A stretch of DNA of 64,000 bases from Sva-07 sp031398325 (GTDB lineage Bacteria > Actinomycetota > Acidimicrobiia > Acidimicrobiales > Ilumatobacteraceae): the NCBI GenBank assembly GCA_031398325.1, contig JANNNB010000323.1:1-64000 (forward strand), read 5' to 3'. Under the pieces are notes generated by a model. That model searched no databases. It was not told the origin of the DNA and was given only the letters and a program-made list of their open reading frames with translations. The position numbers and the translations under genes were made by a program. Shown here one piece after another: positions 44,847 to 54,046 of this stretch. Positions within the stretch are counted from its first letter, which is position 1; each line of letters starts with the position of its first letter.

Positions 44847-45290
44847 TCACCGCGATGACGGGATGAAGCTGAACTTGCCGTCGTGTTCCAGGACGGCGAG
44901 GCGGATTTCTGACAGGTCGCCGTATCCCGCCTCTCGCGCGGACGCGAGGAGATCGTCGAGCGTCAGGCGTTCGACGCGGAGGCGCCGGAAATCTGGCTCG
45001 CCGTTCTGCATCACGACCACCGCTTCTCCGTCGAGGACCCGTTCGACACGCTTGGAGCGCCGGCTCAATGCGTCACCGATCAGCATCCACCCGACGAACG
45101 TCGACACCACGATGATCGCGCCGGTCATCGACATGTCCTCCTGCGTCACGCCCTGCTGTACGAAGTCTCCGAGCACCACCGTGATCAGCAGATCGAGCGG
45201 CGTGAGCTCGGAGAGGCTGCGCTTTCCGGTGCCGCGAACGACGAGCCAGAGGAACCAGTAGATGATCGTGGCGCGAATCACGAGCTCCAT
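44847..45290 (-). CDS. DUF421 membrane protein
   Basis: A 147-aa membrane protein of the YetF/DUF421 family: membrane helices at about 5-20 and 55-75, the motif RGTGKRSLSELTPLDLLITVVLGDFVQQGV, and a C-terminal soluble domain with LTLDDLLASAREAGYGDLSEIRLAVLEHDGKFSFIP. The function of the family is unclear. It lies 40 bp downstream of another membrane protein gene on the same strand, probably as an operon. Confidence 0.82.
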   Translation of the reverse strand: MELVIRATIIYWFLWLVVRGTGKRSLSELTPLDLLITVVLGDFVQQGVTQEDMSMTGAIIVVSTFVGWMLIGDALSRRSKRVERVLDGEAVVVMQNGEPDFRRLRVERLTLDDLLASAREAGYGDLSEIRLAVLEHDGKFSFIPSSR

Positions 45291-45330
45291 GACATCGGTC
45301 CCTTTCGCCGGCGACGAACCCCTGATCGGC

Positions 45331-45891
45331 TCACGGCATCACGTTCGTTCGAAAGTCGACGCGCACCGCGCTGTCGCCGCCTCGCACGCGTACCCATGCA
45401 TCTCGGCCGAAGTGCATGTTCGGCTGCAACCGTGCGTCGAAGTCGATCGACAACGTGGCGACATCGCCGGGACGGAAGGTCCAGATCTCGGTCTCACCAT
45501 CGGACGTGATCGAGTCGGGGGCCGGGTCGAGGCCGTTCTCGTCGAACATCGCCAGGTAGCGCCGCGGGATCTCGACCGTCAGCTCGTCGGGAAGCGCTCC
45601 CGACGCGGATTCGACATCGATCACGAACGGGGTGGCGAGGCCGGGGCGGGACACCGTCGCGTACTCGACTCGCACCGAGAACTCGTCGCCGTCGGTCGTC
45701 TCGCTGCCGGTGGTCAGGCCGGCGAACCCGAAGAGCGCGAACAGCACCACCCCGAAGATCACGATCACCGACACCGACCGCAGCACCCGCTCGAACACGT
45801 CCCAGCCCGGCGAAGGGTTCAGTGGGTAGGTGGAGCCGGCGCCCGCGTCAGCCCGCTGTGCCGGAGCAGAGGAGCGGGTTGAACCGGTCAT
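45331..45891 (-). CDS. Single-pass membrane protein of unknown function
   Basis: A 186-aa protein: N-terminal disordered 30 residues, WDVFERVLRSVSVIVIFGVVLFALFGFAGL as the membrane helix, then an exported beta-rich domain of about 125 residues (FSVRVEYATVSRPGLATPFVIDVE...DVATLSIDFDARLQPNMHFGRDAWVRV). I do not recognise the family. The gene order suggests it works with the DUF421 protein. Confidence 0.7.
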   Translation of the reverse strand: MTGSTRSSAPAQRADAGAGSTYPLNPSPGWDVFERVLRSVSVIVIFGVVLFALFGFAGLTTGSETTDGDEFSVRVEYATVSRPGLATPFVIDVESASGALPDELTVEIPRRYLAMFDENGLDPAPDSITSDGETEIWTFRPGDVATLSIDFDARLQPNMHFGRDAWVRVRGGDSAVRVDFRTNVMP

Positions 45892-45954
45892 GCCGGCCGG
45901 GTACCCCGGTCGGGTGACTCCGAAACCGTTCGGCGGGTGGGTCTCAGCCGTCGA

Positions 45955-46290
45955 TCAGGTGGCGGGTTCGACCGAGAAGAGGTCGTTCAGGCCGGTCAGC
46001 TCGATCAGCCTGGCCATCGAACGTGACGGCGACGCCAGCACGACCTGCGCGCCGAGTGCCGTTGCCCGTTCGCTCAGTTCGATGAGCACACGCAAACCGC
46101 TGGAGTCGATGAAGCTGACGCCACTGGTTTCGACGACGATCCTGCCAGAGGTCCGACCGCCTTCGGGTACCACGGCGAGGGCCTCGGCGACCGTCGGAGA
46201 CGTGCTGGCATCGACCTCCCCCACGATCGACCAGCCGTCGTCCGACGCTGTGACTTCGACCCGGCTGGCGACGCTGTCCATCGCCGACAT
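45955..46290 (-). CDS. STAS-domain anti-sigma-factor antagonist-like protein
   Basis: A 111-aa single STAS domain. The switch-serine region is VETSGVSFIDSSGLRVLIELSERA, in which the serine of DSSG is the site phosphorylated in SpoIIAA/RsbV-type antagonists. ATG 46290 or 46281 is possible; CACAAT lies 7 nt before the latter. No anti-sigma kinase or sigma factor gene is adjacent. Confidence 0.85.
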   Translation of the reverse strand: MSAMDSVASRVEVTASDDGWSIVGEVDASTSPTVAEALAVVPEGGRTSGRIVVETSGVSFIDSSGLRVLIELSERATALGAQVVLASPSRSMARLIELTGLNDLFSVEPAT

Positions 46291-46346
46291 TGTGGCACAG
46301 ACCCCGCCGATCTGGCGCAACACCGCAACATCACGCGACTGGCGGT

Positions 46347-47597
46347 TCACACGGGCACGGGCACGGGTTCGGTCTCCGGTCGGAGCTCGTCGAACGTGTC
46401 GATCCTGCGCAACGACGGGAACACGACCGCGAACAGGCCTGCGATCGCGACGGTGATGATTCCTCCGCCGGCGATCGCCCACGGCAGGCCGAAGGCTCGC
46501 GCGGCGACACCGCTCTCGAACGCTCCGAGCTCGTTCGAGGCGCCGATGAACACACCCTCGACGGCGGTCACCCGACCGAGCTGATCGTCCGGGGTCACGA
46601 GCGGCACGATCGAACCCCGGATGTACATCGAGATCATGTCGGCGGCCGAGATCACGACGAGCGCCAGGAAGGCGACGGCGTAGCTGCTCGTGAGGCCGAA
46701 CACCACGGTTCCGACGCCGAAGATCGCCACGACGACGAGGAGCGTCGGGCCGACCTTGCGGCGAATCGGGCGGACGGCCAGCCACACCGCCATCACCGCT
46801 GCGCCGATACCCGGCGCGGCGCGCAACCATCCGTAGGCGATGTCGCCGACGCCGAGCTGCTCCTCGGCCACGGCCGGGATGAGCGCGATCGCTCCACCGA
46901 ACAGCACTGCGAAGAGGTCGAGCGAGATCGTGGCGAGCACGACCGGTGTCCGGCGCACGAAATGGAGGCCCTCGAGCGCCTTCGAGAGCGTCGGTCGTTC
47001 GGTGAGCTTGTCCTGCGGGCGGCGATAGGTGATCATCAGGATCGGGACGATCGCAGCGAACTCGAGCACGGCCGCGATGGCATACGCCGTCGACGGACCG
47101 ATGCTGTACAGGAACCCGCCGAGCACCGGACCGAGGATCGCCGAGGCAGTGAACGTCGCGGTCCACAACGCGACGACGTGCGGAAAGTCCTTCTGATCGG
47201 CGATCAGCGGTGCGATCGAACGGCGGGCCGGCGAGATCATCGCATCGACCGCTCCGAACACGAACGCGATAGCGAACAGCGGGGCGAGCGTCCCCGGCTC
47301 GATCTGGCTGTAGACGACGAGGGCGATGGCGCATCCGACGCGGCCGAGCAGGAACAGTGCCGTCACGCGCCGGCGGTCGAAGCGGTCGGCCACCCATCCG
47401 CTGACGAGGAACAGCAGCACCGCGGGCACGAACTGGGCCAGCCCGATGAATCCGATGTCGAGTTCGTTGCCGGAGATGTCGAACGTCTGCTTGAACAGGA
47501 CCGTGACGAGGATGTTCAGCCCGATCGCGGCGAACGCCGTCGACAGGAGGTAGCGCCTGACCGCCGGGTACCGCAGGACGTCCCGAGCGCTGGCCAC
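46347..47597 (-). CDS. MFS transporter (enterobactin-exporter/MFS_3-like)
   Basis: A 416-aa protein with about 12 membrane helices. The cytoplasmic loop GWVADRFDRRRVTALFLLGRVG between helices 2 and 3 is the MFS motif A, and RRSIAPLIADQKDFPHVVALW follows helix 5. The pattern resembles the MFS family around EntS and macrolide exporters. The substrate cannot be inferred. The GTG start lies 6 nt after TAGCGT (47609-47604, - strand). Confidence 0.85.
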   Translation of the reverse strand: MASARDVLRYPAVRRYLLSTAFAAIGLNILVTVLFKQTFDISGNELDIGFIGLAQFVPAVLLFLVSGWVADRFDRRRVTALFLLGRVGCAIALVVYSQIEPGTLAPLFAIAFVFGAVDAMISPARRSIAPLIADQKDFPHVVALWTATFTASAILGPVLGGFLYSIGPSTAYAIAAVLEFAAIVPILMITYRRPQDKLTERPTLSKALEGLHFVRRTPVVLATISLDLFAVLFGGAIALIPAVAEEQLGVGDIAYGWLRAAPGIGAAVMAVWLAVRPIRRKVGPTLLVVVAIFGVGTVVFGLTSSYAVAFLALVVISAADMISMYIRGSIVPLVTPDDQLGRVTAVEGVFIGASNELGAFESGVAARAFGLPWAIAGGGIITVAIAGLFAVVFPSLRRIDTFDELRPETEPVPVPV

Positions 47598-47668
47598 TGC
47601 GGCACGCTATCGATCGTGCGTTTCGGACGGCTCGTCCGTTCTGGTGATTCCGTTCTGGTGATTCGCGG

Positions 47669-48847
47669 TCAGGCGCCCGCGGTTTCGGACTCGGGATCGG
47701 GTTCGACGTACTCGTCGATGGGGGTGGGGATGGGATCGGGCTCACCGGTGCCTTCGGAGATCTCGTCCGGGTCGTCGGTGGCCACCTGATCGGCTACGGC
47801 GAGCGCAAAGACCGCGACGACCGCGAGCACGACCAGACCGCCGAAGCCGTAGATGGTGAACCCGAGCGTGGCCGAGATGACCAGCACCGCCGGCCCGACG
47901 TACAGCGAGCGTCCATCGATCATCGGACGCCACCGGGTCGCCTCCAGATACTGCATCCCGGTCGCGACGAGCACCACGAGTGCGACCTCCCAGACGGACG
48001 CCACGCCGACGGCGATGATGACGACGGGGAGCCAGCCGATGAAGATCCCGACATACGGGATGAACGACGCCGCAGCTGCCGCGAGGGCGAAGAGCCCGGG
48101 GGACGGAGCACCGATGAGCTCACCGGCGATCCACACGACGAGCCCGACGGCGGCGGCCAGGGCGATCCCTGCGCCGACCTGGATCTGCACGGCTCGCGCC
48201 GCCCCTCGAGCAGCGGTGTCGAGGCGGCTGCGCCGATCGTCGGGTAGCCGCGCCATCGCTCCCCTGATCATCTTCGGCCCGAACACGAGGAAGAAGATCG
48301 TCAGGATGAAGGCCACCAGGTACGACGGCACGGCGAGCGCGGCGTCCCGCAGGGCGTCCGCCGGAGTGCCGACTCGGTCCTGCAGTTGGTCCGTCAGTTC
48401 GGTCACGCGATCGACGAGCGCGAGCTCGCGGGCGGCATTGCCGACGCGATCCTCACGTCCCTCGATCCGCTCTGCGATCTCCGGTGCGCGCTCGGCGAGA
48501 TAGTTGACCTGATCCTGCAGCTCCGTGACGTACGCCGACCTCACCCCGAGACCGAGTGCGGCCACGCCGAGGAACACGAGGATGATCGCCAGTGCTCGCG
48601 GGAGCACGCGATCGAGGAGCTGGACGAGCGGGGTCAGCAGGACGGCGGCAACGATCGACGCGATCGCCCATCCCAGCACCACGGTGGCCGAGACGAACAC
48701 ATTGCGAACCGCGACCACGAGGATGACACCGCCGGCGGTGTAGACGAACACGGGCCACGTGGCGGCATCGGGCGGACGGGACGGTGCGTCATGGCGTGCG
48801 CTGCCGGACGCGACGTCGGCCGGTCGGGACACGGCGTCATCGGCCAT
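47669..48847 (-). CDS. AI-2E family permease A
   Basis: A 392-aa membrane protein of the AI-2E/PerM family with eight or so helices and the family segments LVAFILTIFFLVFGPKMI and AAAASFIPYVGIFIGWLPVVIIAVG. Both termini are charged and disordered, and the C-terminus is acidic. Members transport diverse small solutes or act as sodium-proton exchangers; the substrate is unknown. It is divergent from a second family member, with 19 bp between start codons. Confidence 0.82.
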   Translation of the reverse strand: MADDAVSRPADVASGSARHDAPSRPPDAATWPVFVYTAGGVILVVAVRNVFVSATVVLGWAIASIVAAVLLTPLVQLLDRVLPRALAIILVFLGVAALGLGVRSAYVTELQDQVNYLAERAPEIAERIEGREDRVGNAARELALVDRVTELTDQLQDRVGTPADALRDAALAVPSYLVAFILTIFFLVFGPKMIRGAMARLPDDRRSRLDTAARGAARAVQIQVGAGIALAAAVGLVVWIAGELIGAPSPGLFALAAAAASFIPYVGIFIGWLPVVIIAVGVASVWEVALVVLVATGMQYLEATRWRPMIDGRSLYVGPAVLVISATLGFTIYGFGGLVVLAVVAVFALAVADQVATDDPDEISEGTGEPDPIPTPIDEYVEPDPESETAGA

Positions 48848-48852
48848 CGCAG

Positions 48853-48859
48853 TACTGTA
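48853..48859. promoter_or_regulatory. Overlapping divergent -10 boxes
   Basis: The seven bases TACTGTA give TACTGT on + (48853-48858), 8 nt before the GTG of permease B, and TACAGT on - (48859-48854), 6 nt before the ATG of permease A. The two promoters occupy almost the same base pairs, so polymerase cannot open both at once. Confidence 0.65.
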
Positions 48860-48866
48860 CCGCGGC

Positions 48867-50012
48867 GTGTCCGACCGTCGAGTTGCCTACGTGCGAGCAG
48901 ACGCAACCTCGATGGTCCTGTTCGCCGGTGGCGTGCTGGCGGCCTTGGCGGTACTTGGTCTCGTACGGACCGCGGAGTGGGCGCTCACACCGTTGTTCCT
49001 CGGCGTGCTGTTCGGTCTGGCCCTCGATCCGGTCGTCGCCCTCCTGCGCGGACGTCTCAAGTGCAGCCGGGCGATCGCGACGCTCGTGATCGCCGTGATC
49101 CTCACCGCCGTGTTCGGTGCCGTGGTCCTCCTGCTCGGACCACAGGCGGTGCAGCAGGCCGAAGCGTTCGCCGAGGAGCTTCCGGCGACTGTCGAGGAGT
49201 TCTACACCTGGCCGTTGATCGGTGACCGGCTGCAGGACTGGGACGCAGTCGGGCGTGTCGAGGAGTTCGTCGACGAGCTTCCAGGGCGCTTCGACGCCGA
49301 CACGATCAGTGCGTGGGCGGACCGATTGCTCGGGGGGTTGAGCGCCACGCTGCTCGTGCTCGTCACGGCCGTCGCCATCCTGCTCGACGGTGACGCGCTC
49401 GTGCGCCGCGGCCGCCGCCTGGTTCCGCCGTCGAAGCGCGATGACGCCGATGCCGTCGGTCGCATCGTGTATCGATCGATCGCCCGGTACTTCGCCGGGT
49501 CGATCACGGTGGCGCTGTTGAACGGGACGGTGATCCTCACCTCGGGGCTGATCCTCGGCATTCCGCTCGCGCCCCTCGCCGGGATCTGGGCTGCGATCAC
49601 CAACCTGATCCCGCAGATCGGTGGGTTCCTCGGAGGTTCGTTCTTCGTGCTGCTGGCGTTCAGCGCAAGCCCGGTGAAGGGCGTCATCGCGCTCGCGATC
49701 TTCCTCGGCTACCAGCAGTTGGAGAACCACCTCATCCAACCGACCGTCATCGGTCGCGCCGTGCACCTGACACCGCCGACCACGATGCTGGCGGCGCTCA
49801 TCGGCGGTGCGGCGGCCGGCGTTCCGGGGGCCCTCGTCGCGACGCCGCTCATCGGTGCTGCCAAGTCGGTGTGGCTCGATGTCGTCGACGGCCGGAACCC
49901 CGACGGCCGACCCGCCGACGACGACGAGAAGTCCACCTCCAAACCGTCGCTCAAACAGCGCTTGTCATCGTTTGCGTCACGATTCAGGAGGACCGGGTCT
50001 CCGAAATCCTGA
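48867..50012 (+). CDS. AI-2E family permease B
   Basis: A 381-aa family member: LAVLGLVRTAEWALTPLFLGVLFGLALDPVVALLRGR, then GIPLAPLAGIWAAITNLIPQIGGFLGGSFFVLLAF and GYQQLENHLIQPTVIGRAVHLTPPTTMLAALIGGAAAGVPGALVATPL, the typical C-terminal pattern. It ends in a basic disordered tail. The GTG at 48867 is used in preference to an ATG-type start at 48759, because that would overlap the divergent gene and its promoter. Confidence 0.85.
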   Translation: MSDRRVAYVRADATSMVLFAGGVLAALAVLGLVRTAEWALTPLFLGVLFGLALDPVVALLRGRLKCSRAIATLVIAVILTAVFGAVVLLLGPQAVQQAEAFAEELPATVEEFYTWPLIGDRLQDWDAVGRVEEFVDELPGRFDADTISAWADRLLGGLSATLLVLVTAVAILLDGDALVRRGRRLVPPSKRDDADAVGRIVYRSIARYFAGSITVALLNGTVILTSGLILGIPLAPLAGIWAAITNLIPQIGGFLGGSFFVLLAFSASPVKGVIALAIFLGYQQLENHLIQPTVIGRAVHLTPPTTMLAALIGGAAAGVPGALVATPLIGAAKSVWLDVVDGRNPDGRPADDDEKSTSKPSLKQRLSSFASRFRRTGSPKS

Positions 50013-50020
50013 CGCAAACG
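49969..50020. repeat. Inverted repeat with CGTTTGCGTCA arms
   Basis: Perfect 11-bp arms at 49969-49979 and 50010-50020 extend imperfectly inward (GATT/AATC). The hairpin covers the end of the permease B gene and lies 22 bp upstream of the alkylsulfatase ATG. It may terminate permease B transcription or be a binding site. It shares its arm core with the repeat at 51986-52045. Confidence 0.6.
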
Positions 50021-50042
50021 GGTTTTGGGCAAGACTCGGTGG

Positions 50043-51962
50043 ATGTCAGGAACGTCGCCGAACACACCGCCGATCACGCCGCCGAACACCCCGCGGGATG
50101 CCACGACCCACACGGCCGCGGCGAACGCGCCGCGAGAGCTCGGGTTCGACCCGGACGACTTCGAACGAGCGTCCCGGGGGTTGATCGCACAACATCCGAC
50201 CGGCATCATCGACGGGCCCTTCGGTCCGGCGTGGGACTGCAACCGGTACTCGTTCATCGAAGCGGGTTCCGACAACCCGACGACCGTCAATCCGAGCTTG
50301 TGGCGCCAGGCGCAGCTGAACAACATCCACGGGCTGTTCGAGGTCGACGACGGGCTGTGGCAGGCACGCGGCTACGACATCTCGAACATCACCTTCATCG
50401 CCGGTGACGAGGGATGGATCATCATCGACCCGCTCACCGTCGAGGCGACGGCGCGGGCGTGCCTGGCCCTGGCGAACGAGCACCTCGGAGAGCGTCCCGT
50501 CACGGCGGTCATCTACACCCATTCCCACACCGATCACTTCGGTGGCGTGCTGGGTGTGACGACGCAAGCCGATGTCGACGCCGGCCGTTGCCGTGTGATC
50601 GCACCCGCCGGGTTCATGGACGAGGTGGTCGGCGAGAACGTCATCGCCGGCAACGCCATGACCCGACGGGCCGCGTATCAGTTCGGACCGCTGCTACCGG
50701 CCGGGCCCCGTCAGCACGTCGACTGTGGGCTCGGCAAGGCGATCCCGTTCAGCGCACCGGGCTTGATCGCACCGACCGAGGACATCACCTTCACGGGCGA
50801 GGAACTGGTCGTCGACGGCGTTCGCATCGTGTTCCAGATGACGCCGAATTCGGAAGCGCCGGCGGAGATGAACTTCTTCTTCCCCGATCGCGGCTGGCTC
50901 TGCATGGCGGAGAACTGCACGCACAACATGCACAACCTCGTGCCGATCCGCGGCGCACAGGTGCGCGACGCGCTCAACTGGTCGAAGTACATCGGCGAGG
51001 CGATCGACATCTTCGGCGCCGACGCGACGCTCTCGTTCGCCTCCCACCACTGGCCGCGCTGGGGAACCGACGACGTTCAGCGTTTCCTGGCCCTCCAACG
51101 TGATCTGTACCGCTGGGTGCACGACCAGACCATGCGGTATGCGAACCACGGTGAGAACGCCGTGGAGATCGCCGAACACCTGCGGCTGCCGAGCGAGTTC
51201 GTGAACGAGTCCCATGCGACCGGCTACTACGGCCACCTCGCCCACAACGTCAAGGCGGTGTTCCAGCGCTATCTGAGTTGGTACGACGGCAACCCGGCAA
51301 ACCTCTGGAAGCTCCCGCCGGTCGAGGTCGGGCAACGCTACGTGGCGCTCGCCGGGGGACCGGAGGCCCTGCTCGATCACGCTCGCAAAGCCTTCGACGA
51401 CGGCGACTACCGCTGGGTCGTCGAGCTGCTCAACCACCTCGTGTTCGCCGACCCGACGAACCAGGCCGCGAGGAACCTGCAGGCCGACGCCTTCGAACAG
51501 CTCGGCTACCAGAGCGAGTCGGCGACGTTCCGCAACGCCTACCTGATGGGAACGCAGGAGCTCCGCCACGAGCACCTTCCCTCGCGCCCGAACACGCACG
51601 GGGGCTACCTGGCCGCCATGACGATGGCGCAGCTCTTCGACAGCATCGCCGTGCGCGTCCGATCGGAGGACGTCGGTGGGCTGGTCTCGACGCTCGGGTT
51701 CGACGTGCGCGACATCGGCGAACACTGGACACTCGGCCTCGCCCATCGAGCGCTCCACTATCGGCCCGGGCTGCCCGCTGAGGCCGACGTGACGGTGACG
51801 GTCGACCGTGCCGACTTCGTGTCGGTCGTGACGCTCGACACCACGTTCGCCGAGTTGATCGAAGCCGGTCGAGTCGACGTGTCGGGCGACATCGCCGCCC
51901 TCGACGCGATCTTCGGCAACCTCGACACCTTCATGTCGATGTTCCCCCTCGTCGAACCCTGA
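50043..51962 (+). CDS. Alkylsulfatase, metallo-beta-lactamase fold (Bds1/SdsA1-like)
   Basis: A 639-aa zinc hydrolase of alkyl sulfates. An N-terminal metallo-beta-lactamase domain has the metal motif IYTHSHTDHFGGV (residues about 158-168) and a second-metal region ENCTHNMHNLVPIRG. A helical dimerisation domain follows (NLWKLPPVEVGQRYVALAGG...FADPTNQAARNLQADAFEQLGYQSESATFRNAYLMGTQEL). The C-terminal SCP2-like domain (AMTMAQLFDSIAVRVRSEDVGG...) probably binds the alkyl chain. The length matches the SdsA1 class. The ATG at 50043 is preferred over a TTG at 50025. No signal peptide is seen. It would release sulfate and alcohol from surfactants or natural sulfate esters. Confidence 0.88.
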   Translation: MSGTSPNTPPITPPNTPRDATTHTAAANAPRELGFDPDDFERASRGLIAQHPTGIIDGPFGPAWDCNRYSFIEAGSDNPTTVNPSLWRQAQLNNIHGLFEVDDGLWQARGYDISNITFIAGDEGWIIIDPLTVEATARACLALANEHLGERPVTAVIYTHSHTDHFGGVLGVTTQADVDAGRCRVIAPAGFMDEVVGENVIAGNAMTRRAAYQFGPLLPAGPRQHVDCGLGKAIPFSAPGLIAPTEDITFTGEELVVDGVRIVFQMTPNSEAPAEMNFFFPDRGWLCMAENCTHNMHNLVPIRGAQVRDALNWSKYIGEAIDIFGADATLSFASHHWPRWGTDDVQRFLALQRDLYRWVHDQTMRYANHGENAVEIAEHLRLPSEFVNESHATGYYGHLAHNVKAVFQRYLSWYDGNPANLWKLPPVEVGQRYVALAGGPEALLDHARKAFDDGDYRWVVELLNHLVFADPTNQAARNLQADAFEQLGYQSESATFRNAYLMGTQELRHEHLPSRPNTHGGYLAAMTMAQLFDSIAVRVRSEDVGGLVSTLGFDVRDIGEHWTLGLAHRALHYRPGLPAEADVTVTVDRADFVSVVTLDTTFAELIEAGRVDVSGDIAALDAIFGNLDTFMSMFPLVEP

Positions 51963-51985
51963 CCGCCCCCATCGCTGCCCGTCAT

Positions 51986-52045
51986 TCCACGTTTGCGACA
52001 AGAAATGTGAGGTGCAGACCACATTTTTCTTGTCGCAAACGTGGA
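51986..52045. repeat. 20-bp perfect inverted repeat
   Basis: Arms 51986-52005 and 52026-52045 are perfectly complementary over 20 bp, with four more pairs (TGTG/CACA) inside. The core is CGTTTGCGACA, one base different from the arms at 49969-50020. The right arm ends 1 bp before the TACGGT box of the next gene, so the repeat overlaps its promoter; it could serve as terminator of the sulfatase gene, operator, or both. Confidence 0.8.
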
Positions 52046-52059
52046 GTACGGTCCGCCGG

Positions 52060-53925
52060 GTGATCGAGTTCGGGGAGACGGTGGGGCTGCCGGCGGGGGT
52101 GCGCCTGGAGCGGGTCGACGATGGTTCGCGTCTGCGGATCGTTGCCGAGCGTGACCTCGCCGGGCTGGCGACGATGTGGTTCTCCCAGTCGGCGGCGTGG
52201 GTCGAGATCGACCCGGCGACAGTGCCGAACGACGTCGAGTACCTCGGGTTCGCATTCACTCAGTTCGCACTGCCGGTCGTCGCCGGGAGCGAGCTCGACT
52301 TCGCCTTCCGGCCCGCAGAGAACCTCCGCGCACCGGCGGCGATGCTGCCGCTGCTCATCCGCTCGGCGGACGGATGTGTGCTGCTCGCCCCGGTCTCGAA
52401 CCCGCATGAGCAGGTGATCACGATCGTCGACGGCCGGCTCCGATGGGGGTGGCACGGTGATCTCGACGAGGTGCCCGCCGGGTATGCGAGCGAACTCGGG
52501 ATCTACCGCGGGCCAACTGCGGAGTCGGTGCTGGACGAGTGGGGCAGCGGTCTCCGAGCGGCGGCCGGCATCGAACGGCGACCGGCGTCGGCCAACGCAC
52601 TCACGTCGCACCTGTCGTACTGGACCGACAACGGCGCGGCCTACTGGTACCGGACCGAGGCCGGCCGGACGATCGCCGACTCGCTGGTCGACGTCGTGAC
52701 CTCGTTGCACGACCACGACGTGCCGGTTCGGGCGGTCGAACTCGACTCGTGGTTCTACCGGCACGAGACGAGTCGCCCGATCGCCGAGATCGGCTATCCG
52801 CACGACGTCCCACCGACTGGTGCATGGGAGTGGAAGCCGCGCGACGACGCGTTCCCGGCCGCTGACTTCGAGGCGGATGGCCGCGACGCGATCGAACGTT
52901 TCGCTGATCGGCTCGACCGTCCGCCGCTCGTGCTCCACGCCCGCCACATCTCCCCGGACGCGCCCGATGTCGACCCGGCGACGTGGTGGGTCGACCTCCT
53001 CGCCGCCCACCCCCAGGACCCGGCCTACTTCCGTCAGTGGTTCGACGACGCCGTGCGCTGGGGTGCGACCTGCATCGAGCAGGACTGGATGCTCATCTAC
53101 TGGTTCGGCGTGCGCGCCCTTCGCTCGACGCCGGGGCGGGCGGCGGCGTGGCAGCGGGCGCTCAACCAACACGGCCGCGACACCGACGTCGACCTGCTCT
53201 GGTGCATGGCGACTCCTGCCGATCTGATCGCCGCAGTGGAACTCGACCGGGTGATCGCAGTGCGCACGAGCGACGACTACCGCTTCGCCGACGACCCGGC
53301 GATGTTGTGGACCTGGTTCCTCACGGTCAACCGCCTGACGAACGCGCTCGGCCTCCGGGCGTTCAAGGACTGCTTCTTCTCGAACCCCGACATGACCGAG
53401 GGATCGGACCCGATCGACGGCGACCGACACGCAGAGCTCGAGGCGCTGCTGTCCGCGTTCTCCGGAGGGCCGGTCGGCATCGGTGACCGAATCGGCCGGA
53501 CCGATCGCGAGATCGTGATGCGAACGTGCGACGACGACGGCGCCCTACGACACACCGATCGGGCGATCGGACTGATCGACGACTGCCTGTTCGGAGCCCC
53601 GGCGACGGGTGACCGACTGGCATGGGCCACCACTTCGTCCACCGTCATGTCGGCGAGTGGCGGCGAACGAACGTGGACCTACGTCGTCGCGATCAACACT
53701 GCCACCGAGCGACGCACCATCACCGACCGGCTCCAACTGAAAGAGATCGGCCTCGACACGCCGCACCAGCTCTACGACTGGCGCGCCGGCTCGACGGTCG
53801 ACGGTTCCATCATCGAGCTCGAGCTGGCGCCGCGCGACTGGGCCTTGTTCGTGTGCTGCCCGATCGTCGACGGCAGGTTCGACCTCGGCGACACGTCGAA
53901 GTACGTCACCGTCGCGGTGCCCTGA
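52060..53925 (+). CDS. Predicted glycoside-hydrolase-like protein, family unassigned
   Basis: A 621-aa protein. The N-terminal third looks like a beta-sandwich (WFSQSAAWVEIDPATVPNDVEYLGFAFTQFALPVV), the middle like a TIM barrel with acidic loops (VRAVELDSWFYRHE; WGATCIEQDWMLIYWFG; LLWCMATPADLIAAV), and the end like a C-terminal beta domain. The layout resembles GH31/GH36-type alpha-glycosidases, with ELDSW and EQDWM as candidate catalytic acids, but I cannot place it in a family. The GTG at 52060 is used because TACGGT (52047-52052) ends 7 nt upstream; an ATG at 52012 lies inside the inverted repeat. No signal peptide is seen, so it would act on an imported substrate. Confidence 0.65.
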   Translation: MIEFGETVGLPAGVRLERVDDGSRLRIVAERDLAGLATMWFSQSAAWVEIDPATVPNDVEYLGFAFTQFALPVVAGSELDFAFRPAENLRAPAAMLPLLIRSADGCVLLAPVSNPHEQVITIVDGRLRWGWHGDLDEVPAGYASELGIYRGPTAESVLDEWGSGLRAAAGIERRPASANALTSHLSYWTDNGAAYWYRTEAGRTIADSLVDVVTSLHDHDVPVRAVELDSWFYRHETSRPIAEIGYPHDVPPTGAWEWKPRDDAFPAADFEADGRDAIERFADRLDRPPLVLHARHISPDAPDVDPATWWVDLLAAHPQDPAYFRQWFDDAVRWGATCIEQDWMLIYWFGVRALRSTPGRAAAWQRALNQHGRDTDVDLLWCMATPADLIAAVELDRVIAVRTSDDYRFADDPAMLWTWFLTVNRLTNALGLRAFKDCFFSNPDMTEGSDPIDGDRHAELEALLSAFSGGPVGIGDRIGRTDREIVMRTCDDDGALRHTDRAIGLIDDCLFGAPATGDRLAWATTSSTVMSASGGERTWTYVVAINTATERRTITDRLQLKEIGLDTPHQLYDWRAGSTVDGSIIELELAPRDWALFVCCPIVDGRFDLGDTSKYVTVAVP

Positions 53926-54046
53926 CGTTCTCGGTCGGATTCTTCCCGGGAGATCGGGACGAATCCGACCCGAGAATGACCGAGAGCGCCGGTGGCGCGG
54001 GCCGGCCGATGTTGACCTGAGCAGGAGAAGGTCTACGGTTGACCTC

